Shown one piece after another: positions 26,648 to 36,158 of a DNA stretch of 47,656 nucleotides. Source of the stretch: Opitutia bacterium (lineage in GTDB: Bacteria > Verrucomicrobiota > Verrucomicrobiia > Opitutales > Opitutaceae); assembly GCA_947453695.1 (NCBI GenBank), contig CANGHW010000027.1, forward strand, positions 1 to 47,656, written 5' to 3'. The notes beneath the pieces were generated by a model that saw nothing but the letters and a program-made list of their open reading frames with translations, was not told the DNA's origin and made no database searches. The first letter of the stretch is position 1; each line of letters starts with the position of its first letter. Made by a program: the position numbers and the translations under genes.

Positions 26648-27022
26648 CTACGGTGCGTAGGTCACCGTTCGCATCCCGGCAATGCCGGCGACGGTGATGG
26701 TCACTCCCTGTGTGAAACCGGCGGGGTAGGCTTCGTTGGCCACAAGGTTGAGCGCCCTGATGTAGTTACTGGCGCCGATGAGGCTCCCAATCACGACGGA
26801 TGAAACGCCATTCTCCAGAAAGTATTGGTCCGCGGCGGCGGCGAGTTGCCGGGCATTGTTGAGCACCGTCTTGTCCTGCGAAGACGTGCGGACCTTTTGG
26901 AACGCAGGAATGGCCATCGAAGCCAGCAGACCAATGATGACGACCACGATCATGATCTCGACGAGCGTAAATCCACCCTGAATCGAAAACCGCCTGCTCA
27001 AACCACTGGTTTTCGTTTTCAT
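26648..27022 (-). CDS. Orphan type II / type IV prepilin-like protein
   Basis: 124 aa from the ATG at 27020-27022 (MKTKTSGLSRRF). The leader ends at the prepilin peptidase site GG|FTLVEIMIVVVIIGLLASMAIPAF, with Glu at position 5 of the mature protein and the long hydrophobic N-terminal helix. The short globular part (QDKTVLNNARQLAAAADQYFLENG) is GspG/PilA-like. It has no secretion or pilus neighbours. Single prepilin-like genes scattered around the chromosome are usual in Opitutaceae, Lentisphaerae and Planctomycetes, where many are surface or secretion pseudopilins of unknown use. It converges with the FAD oxidoreductase. Confidence 0.92.
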   Translation of the reverse strand: MKTKTSGLSRRFSIQGGFTLVEIMIVVVIIGLLASMAIPAFQKVRTSSQDKTVLNNARQLAAAADQYFLENGVSSVVIGSLIGASNYIRALNLVANEAYPAGFTQGVTITVAGIAGMRTVTYAP

Positions 27023-27355
27023 AGCGGAAGCAACACCCCAGCGAGACAAGAACGCAACGGGGACTACTACTCACCTGCCGGAAACGAGTAAGCGCCGGCC
27101 ACAGACAATTCCATCGTGCCGGAAGAATCTACCGGCACCTCCTCCTCGCTCTTCCACACTGATCCAGTCGCCATCCCGCGCAGACTTCGCTGCTCAACAA
27201 CGAACGAATCAAACCGCCCAGAGTTCGCCTTCTGAATCGAATATTTTCGTCAACGTAAGACCTGCGATTCCGCCTCACATTTGGCGGTGCGCGCTCCCGC
27301 TATTTCGTCGCCTCCCCCGGTTGGACCCGCCAACTCTTTCCGCACCCCACCCCAC
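27023..27355. other. Divergent intergenic region, no gene seen
   Basis: About 330 bp between the prepilin gene (minus) and the next plus-strand gene. No convincing reading frame lies in it. It contains two hairpins: GTGCCGG at 27116-27122 with CCGGCAC at 27132-27138 (9-nt loop), and GTTGG/CCAAC around ACCCG near 27320-27334. Promoters for both flanking genes must lie here, but I see no clear consensus. Confidence 0.5.
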
Positions 27356-27796
27356 ATGAATACCATCCTCCGCAACATCGCGGCCGTCATCCTCGGCTTC
27401 GTCCTCGGCTCTGTTGTCAACATGGCCCTCATCACTGTCAGCCCCCGCCTCATCCCGCCGCCGCCGGGCGTCGACGTCTCCAGCGTCGCCAGCATGAAAG
27501 CCTCGATGCACCTGTATCAGGCCAAGCACTTTCTCTTCCCGTTTCTCGCCCACGCCGGCGGCACCTTCGTCGGTGCACTCGTTGCCTTCCTCGTCGCCGG
27601 CTCCCGCCACACCGCGTTCGCCTACACGCTCGGCGGGCTCTTCCTCGCCGGCGGTATCGCCGCCTGCTTCATGATCCCGGCGCCCGCTTGGTTCATGGCG
27701 CTCGATCTCATCGTCGCCTACTTGCCCATGGCGTGGCTCGCCACGCAACTCGGCCGCCGCCTCACCGCCGGCGCTTCGCCCCGTCCTTCTCCATGA
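27356..27796 (+). CDS. Small four-helix membrane protein of unknown function
   Basis: 146 aa from the ATG at 27356 (MNTILRNIAAV). Four hydrophobic helices are visible: AAVILGFVLGSVVNMALI, FLAHAGGTFVGALVAFLVAG, FAYTLGGLFLAGGIAACFMI and ALDLIVAYLPMAWLATQL. There is a Pro-rich loop (SPRLIPPPPGVDV) after the first helix. It has no family that I can name with certainty. Its stop codon overlaps the start of the PhoD-type gene by 4 nt (ATGA), so the two are translationally coupled. Confidence 0.8.
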   Translation: MNTILRNIAAVILGFVLGSVVNMALITVSPRLIPPPPGVDVSSVASMKASMHLYQAKHFLFPFLAHAGGTFVGALVAFLVAGSRHTAFAYTLGGLFLAGGIAACFMIPAPAWFMALDLIVAYLPMAWLATQLGRRLTAGASPRPSP

Positions 27797-29286
27797 TCCA
27801 TCGTCACCAGCTCGCGTCGCTCCCGCTCCTCGCCCTCCTGGTCTCAGTGGCGCCCTCCACCCGCGCCCACCAGGCCACCGGCTTCAAGCTCACCGAGCCC
27901 ACGTCGTCGTCGATCACCGTTTGGACCCGCATCACGCGCGACGCCGACCGCATCTCCGACGACGGCCCGCTGCCCATCACGCAACTGTTCGATCGCACCT
28001 CCGGAAAAGAAACTCTGCTCAAGGACAACGCCGCCTACCCGCAAGCCCGCCCCGTCATCACCTATCCACCCGGCGCAAATCTCGGCTCCATCCGCGGCGC
28101 CGCCCTGGGCGCTCCCGGCCAGACGCGTGTGCGCCACCGCCCCGTCGGCGCCCCGTCATCGTTGTGGATCGAGTCACCGTGGCGCGACGTGGACCCGGCA
28201 AGGGATTTCACCGCCACCTTCGCCCTGTCCGCGCTAGCCCCCGCCACGCGTTATGAGGTCGCCGTCGACGACCGCCCGCGCGCCGGCGCCCCCGTCGCCA
28301 GCACCACCACCGGCGGTTTCGTCACCGCGCCGGCCCCCTCTGCCGACGCCGCCGCGAGTTTCACCGTCATGAGCTGCCAGCAATACGAGGACCGCGACCG
28401 CCCCGATGGCTTTGCGATCTATCCGGCGATGCTCGCGCTCCGGCCCGACTTCATGGTCAACACCGGCGACGCCGTCTATTACGACCACGGTCCGGTCCAC
28501 GCCCTCAACGTCGACCTCGCGCGCTACCATTGGGCGCGCATGTATGGTTTTCCGACGCTGCGCGATTTCCACCGGCAGGTCGCGAGCTTCTTCATGAAGG
28601 ACGACCACGACACGCTCACCAACGACTCGCACCCTGAGGACCGCACTGGTGACTTCACGTTCGCTGACGGCCTGCGCGTCTTCCGCGAGCAGACCGCCCC
28701 GTCCGAGCCGCCCTACCGCACCCAACGCTGGGGCCGGCACCTCCAAGTCTGGTTCCTCGAAGGCCGCGATTTCCGCAGCACCACTGCCCAAGACCGCACA
28801 CAAACGCCCACGATCCTCGGCCCCGAGCAAATCGCCTGGCTCGATCGCACCCTCGCCGCCTCCGACGCCACCTTCCGCGTCATTATCACGCCCACGCCCA
28901 TCGTCGGCCCCGATCGCCCGCAAAAAGACGACAACTACTCCAACCAGGGCTACTCGGTCGAAGGCACCCGCATCCGCGCCCTCCTCGCCCGCACGCCCAA
29001 CCTCGCCGTCATCACCGGCGATCGCCACTGGCAATACGTCTCCCGCGACAAGACCACCGGCATCGAGGAATGGAGCGTCGGCGCCGCGACCGACGCCCAC
29101 GCCGGCGGCTGGAACGAGGAAACCCCGCGCCCCGAGCACCGCTTCCTCCGCATCAAGCACGGCGGCTTCCTCTCCGGCGCTGTCGCCCCAGCCACCGCCG
29201 CCGCAACGGCTTCCCTCACCCTCCGCCTACACGACACCGCCGGAAAGATCGTTTTCGAATCCACCCGCTCCGCCGCCACCCACTGA
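27793..29286 (+). CDS. PhoD-type alkaline phosphatase / phosphodiesterase, secreted
   Basis: 497 aa from the ATG at 27793. The signal peptide is MIHRHQLASLPLLALL...STRAHQ. An N-terminal fibronectin-like domain (KLTEPTSSSITVWTRIT) precedes the catalytic domain, as usual in PhoD. Metal-binding motifs are NTGDAVYYDHG, FFMKDDHDTLTND and VITGDRHWQYVS. PhoD proteins hydrolyse phosphate esters with Ca and Fe; relatives act on teichoic acids or other substrates, so the specificity is open. It overlaps the upstream membrane gene by 4 nt and precedes the SGNH hydrolase by 55 bp. Confidence 0.9.
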   Translation: MIHRHQLASLPLLALLVSVAPSTRAHQATGFKLTEPTSSSITVWTRITRDADRISDDGPLPITQLFDRTSGKETLLKDNAAYPQARPVITYPPGANLGSIRGAALGAPGQTRVRHRPVGAPSSLWIESPWRDVDPARDFTATFALSALAPATRYEVAVDDRPRAGAPVASTTTGGFVTAPAPSADAAASFTVMSCQQYEDRDRPDGFAIYPAMLALRPDFMVNTGDAVYYDHGPVHALNVDLARYHWARMYGFPTLRDFHRQVASFFMKDDHDTLTNDSHPEDRTGDFTFADGLRVFREQTAPSEPPYRTQRWGRHLQVWFLEGRDFRSTTAQDRTQTPTILGPEQIAWLDRTLAASDATFRVIITPTPIVGPDRPQKDDNYSNQGYSVEGTRIRALLARTPNLAVITGDRHWQYVSRDKTTGIEEWSVGAATDAHAGGWNEETPRPEHRFLRIKHGGFLSGAVAPATAAATASLTLRLHDTAGKIVFESTRSAATH

Positions 29287-29341
29287 AGCCGCTTACCGCG
29301 TCGGCCACGTCCCCTCCGGACACGACCGCCCTTTACACGCC

Positions 29342-30166
29342 ATGAAACTCTCCTCGCTCCTCGTCGCCCTCTTGCTTTCTTCCTTCGCCGCGCTCCCCGC
29401 CGCAGAGCCCACCAACGCCGCCGAAGCCGCCGCCAAGAAAGCCGCCGAGGACCAGCGCATCGATGGCCTCTACCAAGCCAAGGTCGCCACGCTCTCGCCC
29501 GAGCGCCAGGCGTGGGAACAAGTTCTCCAGGAAAACCTCGGCAACGGCTTCTACCTCCCGATTCACAAGCGCGACTTCGTCAAGGGCACGTCCACCGCGT
29601 GGGACTTCGTCGCCGACGACCCCAAGCTCCCCCGCGTCCTCCTGATCGGCGACTCCGTTTCCCGCGGCTACACCCTCGCCGTCCGCGCCGCGCTCATCGG
29701 AAAGGCCAACGTCCACCGCGCCCCCGAAAACTGCGGCCCCACCGCCAACGGCCTCAAGAAACTCGAAACGTGGCTCGCCTCCGCCGGTCCCGGGAAGTGG
29801 GATGTCATCCACTTTAACTTCGGCATTCACGACCGCGCCACGCCGCTCGCCGATTACGAAAAGCGCCTCACGCAAATCCTCACGCGCCTTCAAGCCACCG
29901 GCGCGAAGCTCATCTGGGCCAGCACCACCCCCATCCCCGACGACGCCGCGAAGAAGCAAACCGCCGTCTCCATCGTCGAGCGCAACACCGTTGCCGCCGA
30001 CCTCATGGCCAAACACGCCGTGGCAATCGACGACCTCTTCGCCGCGATCACGCCCAAGCTCGCGACGTTGCAGAATCCCAACGACGTCCACTTCACCTCC
30101 GCCGGTTACGATTTCCTTGGGCAGCAGGTCGCCACCGTGATTTCCGCCCAGCTGCCCCGGAAGTAA
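29342..30166 (+). CDS. Secreted SGNH/GDSL-family hydrolase
   Basis: 274 aa from the ATG at 29342 ([15 protein letters not shown], signal peptide to about AAEPT). Block I is [13 protein letters not shown] (nucleophile Ser near residue 107), block [11 protein letters not shown], and block [15 protein letters not shown] with the Asp/His pair. Such enzymes act as esterases or deacetylases on carbohydrates or lipids. The block II Gly-type position lies around [10 protein letters not shown] short Ala/Lys/Glu-rich helical stretch follows the signal peptide. It belongs to the plus-strand hydrolase run next to the sulfatase and the CE1 esterase. Confidence 0.9.
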   Translation: MKLSSLLVALLLSSFAALPAAEPTNAAEAAAKKAAEDQRIDGLYQAKVATLSPERQAWEQVLQENLGNGFYLPIHKRDFVKGTSTAWDFVADDPKLPRVLLIGDSVSRGYTLAVRAALIGKANVHRAPENCGPTANGLKKLETWLASAGPGKWDVIHFNFGIHDRATPLADYEKRLTQILTRLQATGAKLIWASTTPIPDDAAKKQTAVSIVERNTVAADLMAKHAVAIDDLFAAITPKLATLQNPNDVHFTSAGYDFLGQQVATVISAQLPRK

Positions 30167-30170
30167 TTTT

Positions 30171-30246
30171 CGCCGCACGAGCGGCGCAGTCTCGACCTCG
30201 GCCGCGAATGCGCTTGGGTCATGGCACCCCGGACTCACCCGAGTCC
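30171..30246 (+). terminator. Two hairpins between the SGNH and sulfatase genes
   Basis: CGCCGC/GCGGCG (30171-30176 and 30181-30186, loop ACGA) and GGACTC/GAGTCC (30231-30236 and 30241-30246, loop ACCC). No T-run follows either stem. They may attenuate or process a common transcript; the second lies just before the sulfatase start. Confidence 0.4.
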
Positions 30247-30257
30247 CCCCTTCGTCC

Positions 30258-31838
30258 ATGATCTCCCGCCGCTGCTCCGCCGCCCTGCTCCTGCTCGTTT
30301 GCGCCTTGGTCGCCCCCGCGCTCCGCGCCGCCGCCACGCCCCCGCCCAACATCCTTTTCGCCATCGCCGACGACTGGGGCGTCCACGCCGGCGCCTACGG
30401 CACCAAGTGGGTGCAGACTCCGCACTTCGACCGCGTTGCCCGCGACGGCCTGCTCTTCAAGAACACCTACACGCCCAACGCCAAATGCGCCCCGTCGCGC
30501 GCCGCTATCCTCACCGGCCGCAACTCGTGGCAACTTGAGGAAGCCGCCAACCATCTCTGCTTCTTCCCCGCCAAGTTCAAGGGCTGGGGCGAGGCCCTCG
30601 CCGAGCACGGTTGGTTCGTAGGCCACACGCTCAAGGGCTGGGGACCCGGCGTCGCCAAGGACGCCGCCGGCAAACCGCGCCAGATGACCGGCGTCGCCTT
30701 CAACGCCAAGAAGGCCAAGCCGCCCACCCCCGAGATGAGCAACAACGACTACGCCGCCAACTTCGAGGCCTTCCTTGACGCTGCGAAGCCCGGCCAGCCG
30801 TGGGCCTTCTGGTATGGCGCCATCGAGCCCCATCGCGGCTACGAGTTCGGTTCCGGCGTCGCCAAGGGCGGCAAGAAACTCTCCGACATCGATCGCGTCC
30901 CCGCTTTCTGGCCCGACAACGACACGGTCCGGAACGACCTCCTCGACTACGCCTTCGAGATCGAGCACTTCGACCGCCACCTCGGCCGCATGCTCGCCGC
31001 CCTGGAAAAACGCGGCCTCCTCGCCAACACGCTCGTCATCGTCACTTCCGATCACGGCATGCCCTTTCCCCGCGGCAAGGGCAGCGCCTACGAATACTCC
31101 AACCACGTCCCGTTCGCCGCCATGTGGCCCACCGGCATCGCCGCTCCCGGCCGCACCATCGATGACTACGTGAGCTTCATCGACCTCGCGCCCACGTTCG
31201 CCGATCTAGCCGGCCTGTCGTGGGCCGACACCGGCATGGCCCCTTCGCCCGGCCGCAGCCTCACCGATCTCTTCAGCGCCACCCGCGGCGGTCAGGTCAA
31301 CCCCGCCCGCGATCACGTTCTCATCGGCATGGAGCGCCACGACATCGGCCGTCCCGGCGATGTCGGATACCCCATCCGCGGCATCATGAAGGGTGGTCAG
31401 CTCTACCTCCAAAACTTCGAACCTTCCCGCTGGCCCGCCTGCAATCCCGAGACCGGTTACCTCAACGTCGATGGCGGCGCCACCAAGTCCTTCATTCTCG
31501 ACGCCCACCGCGCCAACCCCGCCGACCGCTTCTGGGCTCTCTGCTTCGGCAAGCGTCCGCCCGAGGAGTTCTACGACCTCCGCCGCGATCCCGACGGCGT
31601 CACCAACCTCGCCACCGATCCCGCCACCGCCACCACTCGCGCCGCCCTCAAGGCCCAGCTCCACGCCGAACTCACCGCGCAAGAAGATCCTCGCATGTTC
31701 GGCCGCGGTGATGTCTTCGACCGCTACCCCCACTCCAATCCCGCGAACATCAATTTCTACGAGCGCTACATGAAGGGCGAAAAAATCCAGGCCAATTGGG
31801 TCAACGCCTCCGACTTCGAGAAAGCCCCGCTCGACTGA
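30258..31838 (+). CDS. Sulfatase (formylglycine-dependent, S1 family)
   Basis: 526 aa with a signal peptide ([20 protein letters not shown]). The metal-binding start is [17 protein letters not shown]. The formylglycine motif reads [15 protein letters not shown], the C-x-P-S-R type whose Cys is oxidised by a sulfatase-modifying enzyme. Further metal ligands are in [15 protein letters not shown]. The order and the following WQLEEAANH region resemble N-sulfoglucosamine sulfohydrolase-like members (S1_8), though the subfamily is not certain. It removes sulfate esters, probably from a sulfated glycan. It lies in the run of hydrolases with the PhoD-type and CE1-type enzymes. No maturase gene is in the window. 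Confidence 0.92.
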   Translation: MISRRCSAALLLLVCALVAPALRAAATPPPNILFAIADDWGVHAGAYGTKWVQTPHFDRVARDGLLFKNTYTPNAKCAPSRAAILTGRNSWQLEEAANHLCFFPAKFKGWGEALAEHGWFVGHTLKGWGPGVAKDAAGKPRQMTGVAFNAKKAKPPTPEMSNNDYAANFEAFLDAAKPGQPWAFWYGAIEPHRGYEFGSGVAKGGKKLSDIDRVPAFWPDNDTVRNDLLDYAFEIEHFDRHLGRMLAALEKRGLLANTLVIVTSDHGMPFPRGKGSAYEYSNHVPFAAMWPTGIAAPGRTIDDYVSFIDLAPTFADLAGLSWADTGMAPSPGRSLTDLFSATRGGQVNPARDHVLIGMERHDIGRPGDVGYPIRGIMKGGQLYLQNFEPSRWPACNPETGYLNVDGGATKSFILDAHRANPADRFWALCFGKRPPEEFYDLRRDPDGVTNLATDPATATTRAALKAQLHAELTAQEDPRMFGRGDVFDRYPHSNPANINFYERYMKGEKIQANWVNASDFEKAPLD

Positions 31839-31860
31839 TCTCAACACGCTTCCCCGCCCC

Positions 31861-33207
31861 ATGAACAACCCCTCGCTTTCCCGCCGCGACTTCCTCGTTG
31901 GCTCCGCGGCCGCCGCCACCCTCGCCGGCCTCTCCGCCTGCTCCACCACTCCCGCTGCCCGCGCCCCCGCTCCCCTCGCGGCAAAACGACTCGGCCCCAA
32001 CGACCGCCCCGGCATCGCTCTCATCGGCTGCGGCGGCCAGGGCACCAACGACGCCCTCACCGCCGCCGGCTACGGCGACGTCCTCGCGGTCTGCGATGTC
32101 GACGAAACCCACGCCGCCGCCGCCGCGCAAAAACTCTCCGTCGATGGCCGCCGCCCCGCAGTCTATTCTGATTTCCGCCGCCTCCTCGAGCGCGACGACA
32201 TCCACGTCCTCGTCAACGGCACGCCCGACCACTGGCACACGCTCGTCAACCTCGGCGCCGCCCGCGCTGGTAAAGACGTCTATGCCGAGAAGCCCCTCAC
32301 GCTCACCATCGACGAGGGCCGCCGCCTTGTCCGCGCCGTCAAGGAGAGCGGCATCATTCTCCAGACCGGCACGCAGCAGCGCAGCTCGTCGCGCTTCCGC
32401 CAGGCCTGCGAGCTCGTCCGCAATGGTCGCATCGGCCAGCTCAAGAGCGCCGATGTCTGGCTCCCCGCCGGCCTCCGCGAGGGACCGTTTGCTCCCGCCA
32501 AAATCCCCGCCGGCCTCAACTGGGACTTCTGGCTGGGCCAGGCCCCGAAGGTCGACTACGTCACCGAGCGCTGCCACCGCACCTTCCGCTTCTGGTATGA
32601 CTACTCTGGCGGCACCATGACCGACTGGGGCGCCCACCACAACGACATCGCCTACTGGGCCATCGGCCAGCTCGCCCCGCGCACCGTCACCTCGCGCGTC
32701 CTCACTCCCCCCATCGCCGGCGGCTACGATGCCATTAGCGAATACGAGGTCGCCTACACCTACGCCGACGGCGTGAAACTCAACATCCGCACCACCCGCG
32801 ACGACTCCATCTACGGCGCGAAGATCAAGCCCGACGGTCAGCGCAACGGCATCCGCTTCGAGGGCACCACCGGCTGGATCTGGATCAACCGCGACGGCAT
32901 CAAAGCCTCCGAGCCCGAGCTCCTCAAAGCCCCGCTCCCCGACAACGCCGTCCGCCTCTACAGCAGCTCGAACCACATGCAGAACTTCTTCGACTGCGTG
33001 CGCTCGCGGAAAGCCCCGATCTGCGACGTCGAGACCGGCCACCGCTCCGCCACCATGTGCCACCTCGGCGCCATCTCCCTGCGCACCGGGAAGAATCTCA
33101 CGTGGGATGCCACCGCCGAAAAATTCACCGGCGACCACGCCCGCGAGGCCAACACCTACGTCTCACGCGAACTCCGCGCCCCCTACGACTACAGCTTCGT
33201 CGCCTGA
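31861..33207 (+). CDS. Gfo/Idh/MocA-family oxidoreductase, exported
   Basis: 448 aa. The N-terminus has a twin-arginine motif (LSRRDFLVGSAAAATL) followed by LSACSTT, so it may be a Tat lipoprotein. The Rossmann NAD(P) fold reads IALIGCGGQGTNDALT and LAVCDVDET, and the signature EKPLTLT holds the catalytic Lys. The C-terminal domain has NWDFWLGQAPKVDY, GTMTDWGAHHNDIAYWA and a late GIRFEGTTGWIWI. Enzymes of this family oxidise or reduce sugars, often keto or inositol-like ones. It lies 22 bp after the sulfatase and 9 bp before the CE1 esterase, in a tight operon. Confidence 0.92.
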   Translation: MNNPSLSRRDFLVGSAAAATLAGLSACSTTPAARAPAPLAAKRLGPNDRPGIALIGCGGQGTNDALTAAGYGDVLAVCDVDETHAAAAAQKLSVDGRRPAVYSDFRRLLERDDIHVLVNGTPDHWHTLVNLGAARAGKDVYAEKPLTLTIDEGRRLVRAVKESGIILQTGTQQRSSSRFRQACELVRNGRIGQLKSADVWLPAGLREGPFAPAKIPAGLNWDFWLGQAPKVDYVTERCHRTFRFWYDYSGGTMTDWGAHHNDIAYWAIGQLAPRTVTSRVLTPPIAGGYDAISEYEVAYTYADGVKLNIRTTRDDSIYGAKIKPDGQRNGIRFEGTTGWIWINRDGIKASEPELLKAPLPDNAVRLYSSSNHMQNFFDCVRSRKAPICDVETGHRSATMCHLGAISLRTGKNLTWDATAEKFTGDHAREANTYVSRELRAPYDYSFVA

Positions 33208-33216
33208 TCACCCTTC

Positions 33217-34362
33217 ATGAAAACCCCGCGCACCCTCGCCGTCGCCCTCGCCCTGCTCGCGCCGCTCACCGCGTTCCCCCAAGCCACTCCGCCCCCTGCC
33301 GCGCCCGCGGCCGCTCGCCCCGTCCCGGTCGTCTCGCCCGAGATCAATGCCGACGGCACCGTGACGTTCCGTCTGCGCGCGCCCAACGCGAAGGCAGTCA
33401 CCGTGCGCGGCCAGTGGGCCAAAGACCCGCTTCCCCTCACTCGCGCGGACAGCGGCCTCTGGTCCGCCACCACCTCGGTCACGGCCGGCGTGTGGGAATA
33501 CAGTTTCAACGTCGACGGCCTTGCCATGATCGATCCCGGTAACACCGCGATCAAACCCATGCGCGAGCCGCGCACCAGCATCCTCCACGTCGCCGCCCCC
33601 ACGCCGCAGCCGTGGGATTTTCAAGACATCCCCCACGGCACCGTCCACCAGCACAGCTATCGCTCCACCGCCCTCGGTCGCGCCCGCGAGGTCGTGGTTT
33701 ACACCCCGCCCGGCTACGAAACCTCGCCCGATAAAAAATATCCGCTCCTCGTCCTCCAACACGGCTCGGGTGACAATCACCAGACGTGGGTCGCCCACGG
33801 CAAAGCCCATTGGATTCTCGACAGCCTCATCGCCGCCGGCCGCGCGCGTGCGATGGTCATAATGATGATCGACGGCCACCCCTTCACCCCAGCCGCCATG
33901 CGGGACAATCCGGCTCGCGGTGCTGCCATGGACGCGTTTCGCCGCGAGCTTTTCGCCGACGCGATTCCACTCGTCGAAGCGCGCTACCGCGTCGCGTCCG
34001 AGCCCGCCCAGCGCGGCATCGTCGGCCTCAGCATGGGCGGCGGTCAGTCGCTCACCGTCGGCCTCGGCGCCCTCGATCGGTTCGCCTACATCGGCTCGTT
34101 CAGCGGCGCCACCCCCGACGATACCACGACCGCCTCGCTGCTCGCCGATCCCGCCCGCGCCAACTCCCAGTTGCGCCTCCTCTGGCTCGCCTGCGGCCGC
34201 GACGACAGCCTCCACACCCGCAACGAAGAGTTCGTCGCGAAACTCAAAGCCGCCGGCATTCGCCACGAGTGGCATCTCACCGCCGGCAATCACAGCTGGC
34301 CCGTCTGGCGCGACTACTTGGTCGATTTCCTGCCGCTGCTCTTTCAGCCACCCGCCCGCTGA
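33217..34362 (+). CDS. Secreted CE1-type esterase (feruloyl/acetylxylan esterase-like)
   Basis: 381 aa with a signal peptide (MKTPRTLAVALALLAPLTAF). An N-terminal immunoglobulin-like or CBM48-like E-set domain (INADGTVTFRLRAPNAKAVT ... WEYSFNVDGLAMIDPGN) precedes an esterase domain. Active-site residues are Ser in GLSMGGGQS, Asp in CGRDDSLH and His in GNHSWPVWRDYL. In the family, such enzymes release acyl groups from plant polysaccharides. It starts 9 bp after the oxidoreductase, so the two are co-transcribed. Confidence 0.9.
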   Translation: MKTPRTLAVALALLAPLTAFPQATPPPAAPAAARPVPVVSPEINADGTVTFRLRAPNAKAVTVRGQWAKDPLPLTRADSGLWSATTSVTAGVWEYSFNVDGLAMIDPGNTAIKPMREPRTSILHVAAPTPQPWDFQDIPHGTVHQHSYRSTALGRAREVVVYTPPGYETSPDKKYPLLVLQHGSGDNHQTWVAHGKAHWILDSLIAAGRARAMVIMMIDGHPFTPAAMRDNPARGAAMDAFRRELFADAIPLVEARYRVASEPAQRGIVGLSMGGGQSLTVGLGALDRFAYIGSFSGATPDDTTTASLLADPARANSQLRLLWLACGRDDSLHTRNEEFVAKLKAAGIRHEWHLTAGNHSWPVWRDYLVDFLPLLFQPPAR

Positions 34363-34372
34363 TCAGTAATTC

Positions 34373-35509
34373 ATGTCCCTGCGCTGGTTCACATCGCTCA
34401 CACTCTTCCTGCTGGCGGTTTTACTCGCCAAGCCTGCGCTCTCTGCGACTTCGAATGGGCCCACCTCCGCGAGAGAGGCGCTGGACGGGCTACGCGGTAT
34501 CCAAGTGCCAAGCGGACCGGATAGCGCGACCCAACTGTCGACATTGAACAAGAAAATGGATGCCGCGTGGAGCTTCTTCAAAGCCCACCCCGACAGTCTC
34601 TCCGCCGTCGAGGCGGCACTGAAGCAGGCAATCGAGGCACCGGAGCCCGATGCGTTTTTTCTGCTGGATGTGGCGTTCCTCTTGTTAACGCACCAGGGAG
34701 AACCGGCGGCCGATCTCGCCGTGTCCGCCTTGGAACGGATCGATCCTGCGGCTGACGTTATCCGCGCCAATACCGAGGAGTTGTTTCACTTTGTCATGAA
34801 ACTGGGGGCGAGTGGGCGCGCCACCGCGCGCCTCTTGCCCCAGCTCGACCGCATTTATTTGGAATCCAAGGCTCCGCTTCATTTCTTCCGCGCACCTCAT
34901 CTGGTGAAATTCACGCCCGGCGATGTTCCCTGCATGGTCTACGGCGTCGTAGGTGAGGCCGCCGCCTCGCATTTGGCGCAGCGCCTTGGCGCTCCCGGCA
35001 GCCAACAATCAATCCTCGAACTTCTCAGTATGTTTGGCTCGGAGTCCGACACCCCGGCGGTGGCCACCGTGCTGGCCACCGCCAGAGACTTCGACACCGT
35101 ATCCCGTTGCGTCACGTTTCTCCTGCAGGTGGGCGGTCCGTCCGGTCGGGCCGCCGCCCTGGCCATCGATCCAGCCCGGCTCGACCCGAAAGCACGTGAC
35201 TATCTTGCCAAGCACCGCGCAGACATGGAGAAGATCAGCTTCGCAACGATGGTCGCCGCCTTGCCCAAGGTCGACGGCCAATCCCTGAGCGACCGAAAAA
35301 TCCAAACGCTGCTGGACAAGATGGAAGTGAACAACGGTCAGGACAACGAGATCCCGCCCGCCGCCATCGCCAAGTCAGGGCTGCCCAAAGAGCGTCTCTT
35401 GGAACAACTGAAACGCATTCGCACCCGCAGCTTCCGGCGGGAAACTAATCACGTCTTCACCGACCTGCGGATCACCAATCTGTTGATCAACGCGCTGCAA
35501 TTCAAGTAA
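34373..35509 (+). CDS. Secreted alpha-helical repeat protein of unknown function
   Basis: 378 aa with a signal peptide (MSLRWFTSLTLFLLAVLLA, cleavage near LSATS). The rest is made of helical hairpins reminiscent of HEAT or TPR-like repeats (SAVEAALKQAIEAPEPDAFF, AADLAVSALERIDPAAD, SILELLSMFGSESDTPAVA). I do not recognise a family. Codon use is noticeably less C-ending than in the genes on either side, with more TTG, GCG and ACG, which could point to separate origin. It starts 10 bp after the esterase stop. Confidence 0.75.
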   Translation: MSLRWFTSLTLFLLAVLLAKPALSATSNGPTSAREALDGLRGIQVPSGPDSATQLSTLNKKMDAAWSFFKAHPDSLSAVEAALKQAIEAPEPDAFFLLDVAFLLLTHQGEPAADLAVSALERIDPAADVIRANTEELFHFVMKLGASGRATARLLPQLDRIYLESKAPLHFFRAPHLVKFTPGDVPCMVYGVVGEAAASHLAQRLGAPGSQQSILELLSMFGSESDTPAVATVLATARDFDTVSRCVTFLLQVGGPSGRAAALAIDPARLDPKARDYLAKHRADMEKISFATMVAALPKVDGQSLSDRKIQTLLDKMEVNNGQDNEIPPAAIAKSGLPKERLLEQLKRIRTRSFRRETNHVFTDLRITNLLINALQFK

Positions 35510-35565
35510 GGCGCCGGACCGCAATTGACCGACCTGTCCTCCTCGCTACCGTCTCTCCCACGTTC

Positions 35566-35805
35566 ATGGACTACCAACTTCACTTTTCTCGCACCCCCGG
35601 CATCTGCGGTGGCGAAACCGTGATTCGCGGCACGCGCGTTACCGTGCGCACCGTCCTGGCCAGCCTCGCCGAAGGCGCCTCCGTCGAAGAGATCGTCGCC
35701 GATTTCCCCACCCTCACCCCCGAATCGGTGCGAGCTGTCATCGCGTTCGCCGCCAACAGCGCAAGTGACGATCTCCCGCTCGCCGCTGCGCCCGCGGTGG
35801 GATGA
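35566..35805 (+). CDS. DUF433-family antitoxin
   Basis: 79 aa. The sequence GICGGETVIRGTRVTVRTVLASLAEG and SVEEIVADFPTLTPESVRAVIAFAA is the typical DUF433 form, a small winged helix known as the VapB45-like antitoxin group. Its stop codon overlaps the start of the next gene by 4 nt. With that gene it forms a DUF433/DUF5615 toxin-antitoxin pair. The tail (SASDDLPLAAAPAVG) is short and acidic and may contact the toxin. Confidence 0.92.
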   Translation: MDYQLHFSRTPGICGGETVIRGTRVTVRTVLASLAEGASVEEIVADFPTLTPESVRAVIAFAANSASDDLPLAAAPAVG

Positions 35806-36158
35806 AACTGAAGCTCGACGAAAATCTACCCGCGCAACTTGCCGTCGCCCTCCGCCGGCTCGGCCACGATGTCCACACCGTGCTGGAGGAAAATCTGGCC
35901 GGTCAGCCGGATACCGCCATTTGGAATGCCGTTCAGGCCGAGCAGCGATTTCTGATCACTCAAGATCTCGACTTTTCCGACGTGCGCCGGTTTCGGCCTG
36001 GCACGCACTGCGGCCTTCTCCTCGTGCGTCTGCACGCGCCCGGTCGACTCGCTCTCACCGAGCGCATCATCGCCCTTTTCACCAGCGAACCCGTCGATAG
36101 TTGGTCCGGCTGCTTTGCCATCATGACTGACCACAAACTCCGCGTCCGCAGCCCGTGA
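35802..36158 (+). CDS. DUF5615-family PIN-like toxin
   Basis: 118 aa. N-terminal MKLKLDENLPAQLAVAL and central RFLITQDLDFSDVRRF carry the acidic residues of a PIN-like nuclease active site (Asp6, Glu7 and Asp residues in the QDLDF motif). The LLLVRLHAPG region and the C-terminal W-containing segment fit DUF5615. Such proteins are paired with DUF433 antitoxins, as here (4-nt overlap). The expected target is RNA, by analogy with PIN toxins. Confidence 0.9.
   Translation: MKLKLDENLPAQLAVALRRLGHDVHTVLEENLAGQPDTAIWNAVQAEQRFLITQDLDFSDVRRFRPGTHCGLLLVRLHAPGRLALTERIIALFTSEPVDSWSGCFAIMTDHKLRVRSP

Noticed and set aside
27688..27792. Upstream TTG start for the PhoD-type gene
   Set aside because: That extension overlaps the membrane-protein gene and would bury the clear signal peptide starting at 27793.
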